From the NCBI GenBank assembly GCA_030141605.1, contig JAQGDQ010001180.1, positions 12,501 through 57,139 of the forward strand: DNA of 44,639 nt. Reading direction: 5' to 3'. The first letter of the stretch is position 1. Every line of letters begins with the position of its first letter. Both the position numbers and the translations under genes were made by a program. Positions 12,932-42,264 of the stretch are shown here, in pieces. The stretch comes from Tubiluchus corallicola. Taxonomy: Eukaryota > Priapulida > Priapulimorpha > Priapulimorphida > Tubiluchidae. The notes beneath the pieces are model-generated. The model was not told the origin of the DNA. It worked only from the letters and a program-made list of their open reading frames with translations, and did not search any database.

Positions 12932-13297
12932 GCGGGACTCGCCACTAGGCGGAGAAGCTGCGCAAGCAGCCAACGGCTAGAGGGCGGAGGAGGTCAAGTG
13001 ACCAAACGGCCATGTGTAGAGGAGTAAACCGTCCAAATCCAGGAGTGGAGTCCCGAAGGCGGACCAGTGCAGCATGCTCACTGACTCCGGCAGCTCCTGC
13101 AGCCAACCTGGTGCCAAACGTATCGCTCCGCTTTCCTTTGGACTACACCAAGGAGGAAAAGAGGGGGTTCCTGCGGTCTGGGCAACTCAGGATCTCCATA
13201 CACCTTGTCCAGGCGTGCGCCCTGGAGACGTTCAAGGATCGGACTTTCTTGGCACACATTCCATTGTCTTCCAAAACAGAAGGATGCCAACAACAAT
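12812..13297 (+). mobile_element. 5S rRNA-derived SINE, copy A
   Basis: The first 120 bp match the 5S rRNA pattern (GACTACGGCC, ACGTTGAAAACACCGGTTCT, GGATGGGTGACCGCC, GCTGTAGGCTT). The body starts GCGGGACTCG, carries CTCACTGACTCCGGCAGCTC and GGGCAACTCAGGATCTCCAT, and ends GAAGGATGCCAACAACAA. The same head-body arrangement occurs inverted at 14333-14887. A 5S head on an unrelated body is the SINE3-type plan. Pol III internal promoter elements look largely preserved. This copy lacks about 70 bp of the body present in the other two. Confidence 0.82.
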
Positions 13298-13713
13298 TGC
13301 CGTGTATTCAACCAGAAAGATTTGATTGCAACCTAATATTAGTATAAAAGCTGTCGTTTTGCAACATTTACGTACTAACAATGATTTATAGGGACAAAAT
13401 TATTAGTCAGTTGTCAATAGGAGAATATTTGATCATTTGTCCGGCTCAGTATTTCAAGATACTGAAGGCCGGCTCTACCACTAAGCAAACTTGCCTAGGT
13501 AACCCGAATTTTAGTAACCGAAAATTCTGAGAAAAGTAATTCTTTTTTCAAGCTTTCGCTGCTTCTTGCCCGCAGTTTCTGCTCCATGCATAGAGCTGTT
13601 GAACTAAGGAAATATTGTAGTAATGATTATTCCCTTGATAGAAAATTTCTTGAAATAGCATTTATCTAATAATGGCTTATAAACCTACACGAATCGAAGT
13701 CTTCGGGGGCTGA

Positions 13714-14001
13714 ATGCAGGAAATGAAAGGTAAAAAATTGGCGGATGTTGAACAGCAAAAAGAAACTTTAATCAGGTATTTGCAATCAGAGCAGAGATTC
13801 GGTTGTCAAGGTGATGAAGCTGGTGAAATGGGTGGATACGTAAAAAAGAAGTTTAGGACTAGAAAAATTTCTGCTGAAAAAAGAAAATATTGCGTGTCAG
13901 AAAAGAGTGTCAGAAATTTGATTGCTCCTGAAAACCCAGAACATGCAGTGGGGTCATCAATTCAATTTCAAATTAAATCAACACTGGCTATAGATAGGTA
14001 A
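13714..14001 (+). CDS. Unrecognised charged ORF of 95 codons
   Basis: Lys/Glu-rich frame (KGKKLADVEQQKETLIRYLQ, then KKKFRTRKISAEKRKY). It could be a coiled-coil exon fragment. It lies between the two inverted SINE copies. No splice context or family was recognised. Confidence 0.15.
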   Translation: MQEMKGKKLADVEQQKETLIRYLQSEQRFGCQGDEAGEMGGYVKKKFRTRKISAEKRKYCVSEKSVRNLIAPENPEHAVGSSIQFQIKSTLAIDR

Positions 14002-14332
14002 TTAATTGCACTTGGTTAGTACACTATAGAACATGTATAACCCTAACTACTGTAATATTATGCAAGAAAATTCATTTTTGGTTTGTGGCGGGAACCGTGG
14101 AGAAAGAGGTTGACCTTCAAGGAGGGGCGCTGAAAATACGTCTGCCTAGGGCGTCAAACTACCTCCTAGAGCCGCCCCTGGACCGTCACCGTCACAATTT
14201 CCCAAATTTACCATCAAAGCAATTTCAGTTGATCTAGAAAGGACTGTACTGTGACTTTAAAAAATTCACGTCAGATGAGCCGCCGCGAGTGACATTATTT
14301 TAGCAAACAAATCTTAGTACTTAATAACAAGA

Positions 14333-14887
14333 AGTTGGCATCCTTCTGTCTCGGAAGTCAATGAAGTGTGTGCCAATAGAGTCAGTTATTGATCACATTG
14401 ATGGAGCTGCAGCGTCGACTGCGGCTGAGCAGTCCGAGCCTTGAACTACTGAAGTGGCCTCTCCAGGGCGCACACCTGGGCAAGGTGTATGGAGATCCTG
14501 AGTTGCCCAGACAACAGGAACCCCCTCTCTTCCTCCCTGGTGTAAGTCCAAAGGAAAGCTAAGCGATACGTTTGGCACCAGGTTGGCTGCAGGAGCTGCC
14601 GGAGTCAGTGAGCATGCTGGACTGGTCTGCCTTCGGGGCTCCAATCCTGATTTGGAAGGTTTACTCCTCTACACGTGACCGTTGGGTTACTTGACCTCCT
14701 CCGACCTCCAGCCGTTGGCTGCTTGTGCAGCTCCTCCGCCTAGTGTCGAGATACAGTGTGGGCATCCCGCAAGCCTATAGCACCTGTTAGTCCTAGGCGG
14801 TCACCCATCCATGTACTAACCAGGCTCTACGTTGCTTAACATCGGTGATCAGACGAGAAACGGTGTTTTCAACGTGATATGGCCGTA
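14333..14887 (-). mobile_element. 5S rRNA-derived SINE, copy B
   Basis: An inverted, full-length copy: 5S-like head at 14771-14887 and body running down to the GAAGGATGCCAAC end near 14333. It contains the middle segment (GCGTCGACTG, TCAATGTGATCAATAACTGA) missing from copy A. With copy A it forms an inverted pair about 1 kb apart. Confidence 0.82.
14771..14887 (-). pseudogene. 5S rRNA-like head of SINE copy B
   Basis: Read on the minus strand it is ACGGCCATATCACGTTGAAA, then GATCACCGATGTTAAGCAAC, then GGATGGGTGACCGCC, then GGCTT. It is as close to a 5S consensus as copy A, with different substitutions, so the two heads decayed independently. It lacks a downstream T-run. Confidence 0.78.
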
Positions 14888-15565
14888 ATTAACAAGAAAT
14901 ATATAATCAAACTCTTAATAAATTTAATAATTCCACATTAAAAAGAGAAATTCGCGCATTTATATGTCCGTTGCTGTTAGATTTAACGGTTCAGCCATAA
15001 TTAAATAGATAAAATATTTTTTTTAAATCCGCTCTTGTGTTTCATTTTGCCCCTGTATCAAAGCGATGACAAAGCAAACCCATAAATATGTGCTAACAGA
15101 TTCTGACACGTTTTAAAATGACTGCCAGGTTGTTCAACATTTTGATATAAAAGTTTATTTGTACTTGAGATTAGCCGAAGTTGATGTGAAGTTCATTTTG
15201 CTAGCCTATTAACCTCGGTGTTAATGAAATCATCAAATTCTTGTTATCAAACACACGCAGGCATTATTACTGCAGTACAGACAATATTATTGGTAATATA
15301 GATCTCTTTATTTTGTCACTTAATACATACAAAATACGTAATTACTATATTTTTAGGATATGAAACAATTTAAATAAAAAACACACGTTTCAAGTTAGAT
15401 ATAAAGTTGGCCTGCATAAGAATGTATAACAAACAGCGGGTTTTTGGAAGTGTGATCGCGTATTCAACTGAACTTTTTATCCAACAGCTTCTGTACCATT
15501 CATAAACCTATATTGTCTTGATAAAAATGGTGGCCGTATTAGATGATTTTCCATTGTTGTATAAC
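14888..15565. other. Gene-free DNA
   Basis: AT-rich sequence between SINE copy B and the AAT microsatellite. Nothing was recognised. Confidence 0.55.

Positions 15566-15646
<81 letters not shown>
15566..15646. repeat. (AAT)n microsatellite
   Basis: About 27 units of AAT. The poly-Tyr frame on the minus strand is an artefact. Confidence 0.97.
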
Positions 15647-15648
<2 letters not shown>

Positions 15649-16087
15649 CAGGCAATGAGCGTCTGTAAAAACAATAAACTCTTACGATTGGGTTTGTTAA
15701 GAAAATTTGAAACAAATGAAAAAAAGATTTTTTCCAAAACGTGATTTTTGCGCTTTGAAAAAATGGCTCTCACATTGAGTGGCCGTCATTCCGGGATATC
15801 TACCCAACTTTTCTCTAATGTGCAAGAATGTCACGAACGTTTCTCATAGTTTCGTTAGTCAACACAAAGTTTCCTCTACGAAAGTCAGACCGTGGACTGA
15901 AATTCTAAACATGAACCTCGGTCAGGTCGTAAGCAAGAACAAATTCTTAGCGCAAACGACGATTTTCCACGCCAACCACGTGGTGGAGTTTCTTTTTCCA
16001 CAGTAATGTGGAAGAATTACATCATTATTATCTTAGTTTCTTACTTACGTTACTTATCTAAGTAGCTAGATAGTTACAACAGATTAA
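15647..16087. other. Upstream region of the ZP gene
   Basis: Likely holds the proximal promoter if exon 1 is right. The short frame at 15779-16006 has no motif. No clear binding-site cluster was seen. Confidence 0.4.
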
Positions 16088-16094
16088 TATATAA
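16088..16094 (+). promoter_or_regulatory. Candidate TATA box of the ZP gene
   Basis: TATATAA lies 69 bp upstream of the proposed start codon. A start site about 30 bp downstream (near 16118) would leave a 5' UTR of roughly 40 nt. The spacing is right for a core promoter, but AT-rich DNA gives such matches by chance. A nearby tatttctag could instead be the acceptor of a 5' UTR intron. Confidence 0.35.
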
Positions 16095-16156
16095 CTTTAA
16101 TCTATTTCTAGGAGTAAAAGAAGAAAAGTTTTCAAATAAACCAGCCAAAAACGAAG

Positions 16157-34731
<18,575 letters not shown>

Positions 34732-34949
34732 CACTTAGTAAAACCCTGTCAACATTAGCTTTGCTTGAAGAAGAACTGACAGATGCTCAAGGAATTGTTG
34801 TGGTAGATTTTTACAGTTGTTACCTCAAATTCTGTTGAAGGCCTAACATGTACTGATATGTCAGAGAAAATATCCTAGGCACTAATTTTACATAAAAAGC
34901 GAATATTAGCTTTTTGGGATTCACGCAATGTACAAGTTCGAGTTGAATT

Positions 34950-35290
34950 AATAAGCCTTTTCACAGTTAAAGCGATTGATGATGATCGTGAAAATGTCAA
35001 AGGTTAAGAGTGCCAGACAACGCATTTGTGTACACTTGACAATGCCTCACAGTCAGCTAAACAGTTTTAACATCTAGCTAGAGCATTACCTAGCTTATTT
35101 TTTCTTGTTCCCAAGCAAGATCCTGCTAGTAAGTCACTCTACGCACAGACTAATGCATAATTAAGTATTGAGTTTTGCGTTACTCACATGCCACGTGACG
35201 GTTGTAGTTAAGACGCGTTACTGTAGCACACTTAACCTTTGACCTACAGCAACTGCGCGTGCGCACAACAAAACTATGAAAAGACTTATT
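34950..35290 (-). mobile_element. MITE family A copy 3 (ZP gene 3' flank / 3' UTR, inverted)
   Basis: A 341-bp inverted copy: AATAAGCCTTTTCACAG at the left and CTATGAAAAGACTTATT at the right. It contains TGCGCGTGCGCA (35254-35265, reverse complement of the motif in copies 1 and 2) and TAACCTTTGACCT (35233-35245). It is shorter than the others because of internal deletion. Confidence 0.75.
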
Positions 35291-35482
35291 CCTTGGAAAA
35301 TCACGCGGAGTAATAGTCAAAACAATTATATTTTTGTCATTTTTTATTATAACAATGATTTCATACAAGCTAACAGAAATTATAAATTGTTTCTTCTTAG
35401 TATTAATGCTTAGAAAATTCCATTCAATGTGATTTCTTGATAAATGTCAGTTAATTATTTCCAGTCTCAAGATGCGTGTGTA

Positions 35483-35488
35483 AATAAA
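35483..35488 (+). terminator. Candidate poly(A) signal of the ZP gene
   Basis: This is the first clear AATAAA after the stop codon, about 750 bp downstream, followed within 30-50 bp by GT-rich sequence. If it is used, the 3' UTR contains a full copy of the NRF1/DR1-motif MITE (34950-35290). Confidence 0.4.
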
Positions 35489-35658
35489 CATCTGTACATA
35501 TTCATTGTGCACGTATTTCTGCTGTTATTATAATTACGAAAATGCATTGTTATATTTTGCTTCATATATGCTGTGTATTTTAATTATACTTATATTATTA
35601 TTATGATTATTAAATTTATATTTTACAAAAAAGAGGATGTAAGGTTTAGCATTTAAAG

Positions 35659-35664
35659 TTTATT
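35659..35664 (-). terminator. Candidate poly(A) signal of the BTB gene
   Basis: TTTATT on the plus strand (AATAAA on the minus strand), about 350 bp past the BTB stop codon. The ZP gene signal at 35483-35488 points the other way, so the two transcripts would end close together or overlap. Confidence 0.3.
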
Positions 35665-36009
35665 TAAGGCACCAACAGAGAGTAAGAAACACGGACAAAG
35701 TTGCACATGCCAAACAAGAATTATATCTCCAATTAACTAGACCTGCAGACAAGGAACAACAGGTTATAACTAGCAATCACCGAAACCTGAAAGAGCCTTA
35801 CAAAATGATAGAAATTAACAGACAAAAGACTGAAATATCATGATGCTTGGACAACCATAACAGCACTGAACAAAGACGGCAACAACAACAATGATATGTA
35901 TGATGAAGCTGACGATGACGGTGATGACAATGATATGGTAACAAAAGTTGTGATAATGATGATGTTCCAAATACTTCGTTTATGTTGAATTTCTATAGAA
36001 ACGAAATAT

Positions 36010-37299
36010 TTAGCCAATCCATTTCTTTAACAGTAAGTGCAGTTTAATGCGTAGATTTTTCTCATTTATAAACCCAGACGAAGGATCCATGACTGTTTGG
36101 TATTGCGCGATATTTTGCACACTCCACTGTCCGTGTCTTTCGTCTTTCTCCAATACTCTCCTCACAGATTTCAGAGGATCGTTGTTAAGCAGTTCAGTCC
36201 AACTACTTTCGCATAGCATCACCTTGCACGAATTATGCTTGCAGTAAAATTCCAAAGTCAAGCAACAACCACATGCTCTGCCTGGTCCAGTGTTATTGCA
36301 CAAAATGTGGCTGCCACACCAGTAAACCCGAAACTCTAGCTCATTTGTGACGTGGGTAACATGCATCTTCGAGTTGTTATCGATTTGCCCAATAGCTACC
36401 CTTTTGATGCCAGATATGAGTTCGGTTACCTGTCTCGGCTTGGCACGGAACATGGGTTCAGCTATTTCGTTGTTATGGTGATAAAGAAGAACGTTCAATT
36501 TTTCTGCATCGTTTAATATTCCGGTTGTCACGGGACCTTTGGCGAACAGATCAGGATGCATCATGGGAAACCTCAATTCGTACAAAATTTCAGCCAAGAC
36601 TTCTCTCTTGTTACAGACAGAAAGTTCCATTCCCTTACGCTGACACTCAGCATCGGCCCAACGTAACACAGCATCAAACAATTTCCCTTCGTCTTCAATA
36701 CTAAGCTCATCTCGTTTCACAATCTTCAGCAAACTGTCGTGACTCAACGACGTAAAATTCTCTGATTTAAGAACAACTTCAGGCTCAGCGTCTATGACCT
36801 TTAAGCATTTTAGTTCTATGTCTTTCCTCCCGTAGAGGGAAGCTGCTATCAAAATTGCACAGACGTTCTCGGGTGTAATATTAGATTCAAGAAAGGCCAT
36901 TGCCAGTTCTTCCAGTCCTAGAATTCTGTATTTCTTTGCAACGTAAAGTGTTGCAAGAACGTTATCACCCGTGAGTTCAGCCTCGTCGGTATAAATGTAT
37001 CTTATGAGCCGCTGGAAAGTATCAGGTCCAACATCATTGATTTTCACGTTATTGCCAACATCATGAGCCAACGGTCCGTAAAACATTTTCTTAAATACGT
37101 CACTCCTGAGACCAAGTAGCAGTCGGTTTGCTCTAAGAAGTTTCTCTTCCACTAAAAATGTTACATCGTAGAAATCCTCGTAATCATCGTTGTCGTAAAT
37201 GTGTTGAAATCGTTTTCCCCAGTCGCTTATTGAGTCCACTATTTCTGCCGGCGTTTGTGGGGTATCTCTCCATGTCGACATCTTTCCGTTATTATTCAA
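36010..37299 (-). CDS. BTB-BACK protein, BTBD1/2/3/6-like, with divergent Cys-rich C-terminus (intronless)
   Basis: A single open frame of 429 codons. BTB domain about residues 41-140 (DVTFLVEEKLLRANRLLLGL, FKKMFYG, TFQRLIRYIYTDE, NVLATLYVAKKY), BACK about 141-250 (LESNITPENVCAILIAASL, VLRWADAEC, ILYELRFPMM). This order and wording match the BTBD1/2/3/6 group, adaptors that usually link substrates to cullin-3 E3 ligase; that role is inferred. The C-terminal 150 residues are not a recognisable PHR domain but hold eight Cys (328, 334, 343, 345, 346, 353, 358, 363). A second ATG at codon 7 may be the real start. Lack of introns suggests a retrocopy or a lineage-specific expansion. It lies tail-to-tail with the ZP gene. 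Confidence 0.85.
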   Translation of the reverse strand: MNNNGKMSTWRDTPQTPAEIVDSISDWGKRFQHIYDNDDYEDFYDVTFLVEEKLLRANRLLLGLRSDVFKKMFYGPLAHDVGNNVKINDVGPDTFQRLIRYIYTDEAELTGDNVLATLYVAKKYRILGLEELAMAFLESNITPENVCAILIAASLYGRKDIELKCLKVIDAEPEVVLKSENFTSLSHDSLLKIVKRDELSIEDEGKLFDAVLRWADAECQRKGMELSVCNKREVLAEILYELRFPMMHPDLFAKGPVTTGILNDAEKLNVLLYHHNNEIAEPMFRAKPRQVTELISGIKRVAIGQIDNNSKMHVTHVTNELEFRVYWCGSHILCNNTGPGRACGCCLTLEFYCKHNSCKVMLCESSWTELLNNDPLKSVRRVLEKDERHGQWSVQNIAQYQTVMDPSSGFINEKNLRIKLHLLLKKWIG

Positions 37300-38384
37300 A
37301 ATGTTCAGAAATATTTCAAAATTTCATACAGAATCTGAAATTACGGTTTTTCAACAGCAATAGCAAACGTTCTCACGGCAATATCTGCTTTCATTGAAAG
37401 TTATGAACTCTGTTTTGTGGAGCCTACAGTTTTCAAAACAAATATAGTGCAGTGGACAGCCTAGTTTTTTTGGTAAAATTTTGCATTTATAGTTTGTCTA
37501 CAATTGTTTTGTCGTCAAGAACGAGTGTTGCTTGGATACCTTCACGAGCAGTTTGTTCATGAATGGAAATTTGTGCTCTGTACATTTAAATGGCTTCGCA
37601 ATGCATCATTTTAATTCCATAATAGTAATTCCAAGAAAGAAGGAAAATCTAAGATTAATTGTACTACCAAGTTTGTCAACTACATGTTTTGTTATCTATT
37701 ATATTAATATTCTTGGTATGGGCTTTATATATATAAGATTCGAGGCTACAGCTTCGACGACGGCACCATTTGCGGCGATCTATACATCAAACGAAAGGTC
37801 TCGATTTAGTGTCGTGCCATTGGGGGTTTATTTTTCGAATGGGGCCCACCGGGAGGAAGGGGGGGGGGCAAAAATGTATATTATTATTATACGTGGCATA
37901 TTAAATGGCAACTTTCCATCAAGCTCAAGTTGCACACGAGGAAGGCAGAGGCATTGCCGAATTAGTAACAAAAACTATCAAAAATAACGGTCAGCAAAAG
38001 TTTTAGTGGAAAAAGTATTCTCCAGATCTCCTCAGCATGGTGAGAAACTGCAATTCTCACGGTCTTTTTAGTTAAAAGGAGTTGGTTTAAAGAAACCAAA
38101 AAACTTGAAATTTAGTATTAAGATTTTATTCTAAAATGTCTACATAAACAGTGAAGTAGTGTCCTGTTGAAAATCAGAAAACCAAGTGACCAGAACTACA
38201 AGGTGTGAAAACAGGTTTAGAGATTATGCATTCATAATGCCTGTAGAAGCCAATGAAAATTTAAACAGGAAAGAGAAAGTTCAACAATTTTAACAAGAGC
38301 ACCTGAAGGTGGCAGCACTATCCAAAACTAATAAAGTATGATGACATTGAGATAAATATACAACATAAATTTAGATTTAGAATA
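37300..38384. other. Upstream region of the BTB gene; otherwise gene-free
   Basis: It should contain the BTB gene promoter near 37300-37450, but no clear core element was seen. A G-rich spot lies at 37849-37868. The 151-codon frame at 37532-37987 shows no motif and overlaps this G-run. Confidence 0.45.
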
Positions 38385-38810
38385 ATTAAAAATGATTTTC
38401 TTTTGTCCAGGAGTCATTTTTGATGACTTAAAACACGAGAAAACCCTAGCTCAAGAAATTAGTCTTGAAATTTTATACCACTTTCATACTGCCTTTTTGC
38501 ATACAGGGCTTTCGTCGGCAGTAACGCTGAATAAAACATGCAAATTTAAACTCCCGCGATGCTATTTTAACGATGAGTCATTTGAAACAAGTTTTACATA
38601 ACACTGAGTAAAGTTTAAAAAAATAATCAGAGCATTCGTAGCGCACACGTCACTAACTAAGTAAAATTCTAAATTACAGTATCTTGTCAATAAGATTAAA
38701 AAAACGTTTTTTGGTTAGTGAGTGGTGCACCCTGGAGGGTGAGTCAGCGACAGTTTACCAATTGGTGAAAACATTTTAAATAATTAATAATTTTCCTTTC
38801 CAGTTACACA
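38385..38810 (-). repeat. 460-bp dispersed repeat family C, copy 2
   Basis: An inverted partner of 27875-28335, about 10 kb away. The best block is GGCAGTAACGCTGAATAAAA with TTTTTGCATACAGGGCTT. A short ORF at 38392-38601 lies wholly inside it and is not taken as a gene. Confidence 0.65.
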
Positions 38811-39340
38811 AGTTTTTCAAGCAGGTAAGTGAAATGCTAACTAATATAACTTTGCATAGAAAGCTTTTTGGGACAAGTTTAACATTTCCTTTTCTTCCCC
38901 TGATTTACGTTGTGCGTATATGACGTCATGTAATGGCGCCGTCGGAACAGGGACACGGAAAATTTAAAATGGAAACAAACAAAAATATCCTTCGCACCCG
39001 AGTAATATATACGCATAAAATTAACAAAATTAAGAAAATTAATTAATATACGCAAGTAATAAAAAAAATTTATCTGAAACCTACTTCAGATACCCCTTTT
39101 CTTGTCCTTTAACCACAACGGAATAATTGCGCAAATGATTATAAGACATTGTCCCTGAGGGACCTGTGCGTTCTGCGCAGCAATCGCCTCCCTGAAATCC
39201 AAACTCCTCCAAATGAGTGACAATCTTCTACAATACAGTCTGAACTACATCAGTCTCGCCTTGGTGTCTTATGAATCATTTGTGATTGACCAACAATAAG
39301 AGGCTGAGGAGCTCATCCATTTTCACCAACGACAACTTTT
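38811..39340. other. Gene-free DNA left of the foldback-like element
   Basis: AT-rich, nothing recognised. Confidence 0.5.
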
Positions 39341-39830
39341 AGCTAAAACTTGATTTATTTATACATTTAGTCTACATGTAGTTTAAGCTTTATTTATTTA
39401 TACATTTAGTTTAAACTTTATTTGTTTATATATTTAGTCTACATGTAATTTAAACTTCATTTATTTATACATTTAGTTTAAACTTTATTTGTTTATATAT
39501 TTAGTCTACATGTAATTTAAACTTTATTTATTTATACATTTAGTCTACATTTGGTTTAAACTTTATTTATTTATACATGTAGTTTTAAATTTATTTATTT
39601 ATACATTTAGTCTACATTTATTTTAAAATTTATTTGTTTATACATTTAGTTTAAACTTTATGTATTTATACATTTATTCTACATTTAGTTTAAACTTGAT
39701 TTATTTTGTTGTTTGTGTTGTGGTTTGGTGGTTTTTAGTTTAAACTTTATTTGTTTATACATTTGGTTTAAACTTTATTTGTTTATACATTTAGTTTACA
39801 TTTAGGTTAAACTTGATTTATTCATAGTGG
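39341..39830. repeat. Left-arm minisatellite (25- and 36-bp units)
   Basis: About a dozen units alternate long (TTTATTTATACATTTAGTCT ACATGTAGTTTAAACT, 36 bp) and short (TTTATTTATACATTTAGTTT AAACT, 25 bp) forms, interrupted near 39700-39737 by a GT-rich insert. It is the reverse complement of the units at 42265-42450. Confidence 0.85.
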
Positions 39831-39953
39831 ATTTACAAAACAGGTTGGGTCTGATACAGGTATCTCCACGGTGCAAGTGCTGAGTGCAAAGTGTTAATAA
39901 AAGAATAATGGACGTCACAACTAATAATTATCACATTCCATTCGATAAAACAT

Positions 39954-41185
39954 TTGATTCAATTACAATCAACAGATGGTGATTAAACTCACAAGCACGA
40001 ACACAATATTTTAATAACAACAGTAATAATATGAACACATTTACAAAGTAAATTGACTGATTAATCATTTAACATTAAATTCTCTTGTATTGTAAAGCGA
40101 AAAGCTGATTTAATAAACTGCTATAATAAACTATGGATAATAAAGCAAGATGGGTGATCAGTTTGGAATTTTTCGAATATATTTCTGTATAATACTACAG
40201 GATTATAATTTTGTAAGGATTCTCGAGTCACAATCATGTGGTCGAGTAAGTCGTCTAGTAAATTGATAAGTTGTGCGCGAACACTTCACACAGTGAATTT
40301 AGTACGGTAGTACGACTATGCCCTCTTGTGTTCACCGTTCACGTCGATTCTTTACCTTTCTCATTATCAAACAAAATATTTGGTGATCCGTGATTGGATC
40401 TGATAATAATGGGGCTCTCAATTTTCGTGGCGCTCTGAGTATGTTACTGTCGCGTCGTCCTGCTTTATTATTATTAATACAAAACAAATTTTAACTACTT
40501 CAAAATAAAACTGTAAATGGCTCTGTGGACTAGTTTTAAACTTTATTAATTTTCTTTACTTTCGCGGGTTTATTAAAGAAAAAAGACCGCGGCAAACCTT
40601 ATTGCACTTTTACAAATTTTTACCTGTTAGTAATGTGCATTACAAAAAACATCGTAGTAAAATAATTTATAAGTTTCATTACACGAAGTTTAGTAATCTA
40701 CTCTACGATTTATTCAACTAAAATGCTTTTATAAAAGAGGAGACCTAATCAACGTATTAAACTGTGTGCACTATAACTAAACTTTGAACGGTAGTTACAT
40801 TAGGTATTTCGAAGATCCAGACCCCTACTGTAGACCTACAGACCTCTCTAACAAACACTCTCTCTGAAGAGTATATACTCCATGCTGATATTGGTTTGTT
40901 AAAATAAGAAAATGCGTATAGCTTGCTGTAATAATCCTCATTAACATGAAGCAATTAACGCGTGTCATATTTATTATTTGTATATTGTGTCATATTCTCC
41001 TGTGCAATGGACGATTTGTCAAACGAAATCAGAAAAACATGCATAGTGACAAGGTAAGCAATTAAATATAATCGAGTATACATTGTGCTAGTCAAAAAAA
41101 TTTCATTGGTAAAAGCAAAAACAAACTTATTTATTGCAGGCCTTCTCCAGCAAAAAAAACATCTGCTCACTTTTTAAATAAATCT
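39954..41185. other. Unique centre of the foldback-like element
   Basis: AT-rich sequence between the inverted arms. Short minus-strand frames at 40757-40954 and 40955-41170 show no transposase motif, so the element appears non-autonomous. Confidence 0.5.
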
Positions 41186-41261
41186 AATGTTTTATCAAAA
41201 TCGAGTGTAATAATTATTAGTTGTGACGTCCATTATTCTTTTATCAGCACTTTTCACTCAG

Positions 41262-42237
41262 CACTTGCACCGTAGAGATACCTGTATCAGATCCAGTCTG
41301 TTTTGTACATCGACTATAAATAAATCAAGTTTAAACTAAAGTAACTTGCACCGTAGAGATGCCTGTATCAGATCCAGTCTGTTTTGTACATCGACTATAA
41401 ATAAATCAAGTTTAAACTAAAGTAACCTGCACCGTGGAGATACCTGTATCAGATCCAGTCTGTTTTGTAAATCAACTATAAATCAATCAAGTTTAAACTA
41501 AAGTAACTTGCACCGTGGAGATACCTGTATCAGATCCAGTCTGTTTTGTAAATTCACTATAAATCAATCAAGTTTAAACTAAAGTAACTTGCACCGTGGA
41601 GATACCTGTATCAGATCCAGTCTGTTTTGTAATTCTACTATAAATCAATCAAGTTTAAACTAAAGTAACTTGCACCGTGGAGATACCTGTATCAGATCCA
41701 GTCTGTTTTGTAAATCAACTATAAATCAATCAAGTTTAAACTAAAGTAACTTGCACCGTGGAGATACCTGTATCAGATCCAGTCTGTTTTGTAAATCAAC
41801 TATAAATCAATCAAGTTTAAACTAAAGTAACTTGCACCGTGGAGATACCTGTATCAGATCCAGTCTGTTTTGTAAATCCACTATAAATCAATCAAGTTTA
41901 AACTAAAGTAACTTGCACCGTGGAGATACCTGTATCAGATCCAGTCTGTTTTGTAAATCAACTATAAATCAATCAAGTTTAAACTAAAGTAACTTGCACC
42001 GTGGAGATACCTGTACCAGATCCAGTCTGTTTTGTAAATCCACTATAAATCAATCAAGTTTAAACTAAAGTAACTTGCACCGTGGAGATACCTGTACCAG
42101 ATCCAGTCTGTTTTGTAAATCCACTATAAATCAATCAAGTTTAAACTAAAGTAACTTGCACCGTGGAGATACCTGTACCAGATCCAGTCTGTTTTGTAAA
42201 TCCACTATAAATCAATCAAGTTTAAACTATACTAAAC
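41262..42237. repeat. 81-bp tandem array, 12 copies (right arm)
   Basis: Units start at 41264 and repeat every 81 bp to 42155: CTTGCACCGTGGAGATACCT, GTATCAGATCCAGTCTGTTT, TGTAAATCCACTATAAATCA, ATCAAGTTTAAACTAAAGTA plus one base. The first two units have GTACATCGACTATAAATAAA and the last three have CTGTACCAG, a gradient that fits stepwise local expansion. Confidence 0.95.
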
Positions 42238-42264
42238 TAAATGAATCTTAACTCGATAAATTAT

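Noticed and set aside
37532-37987. 151-codon frame
   Set aside because: No family motif, crosses a G-run and has no splice or promoter context.
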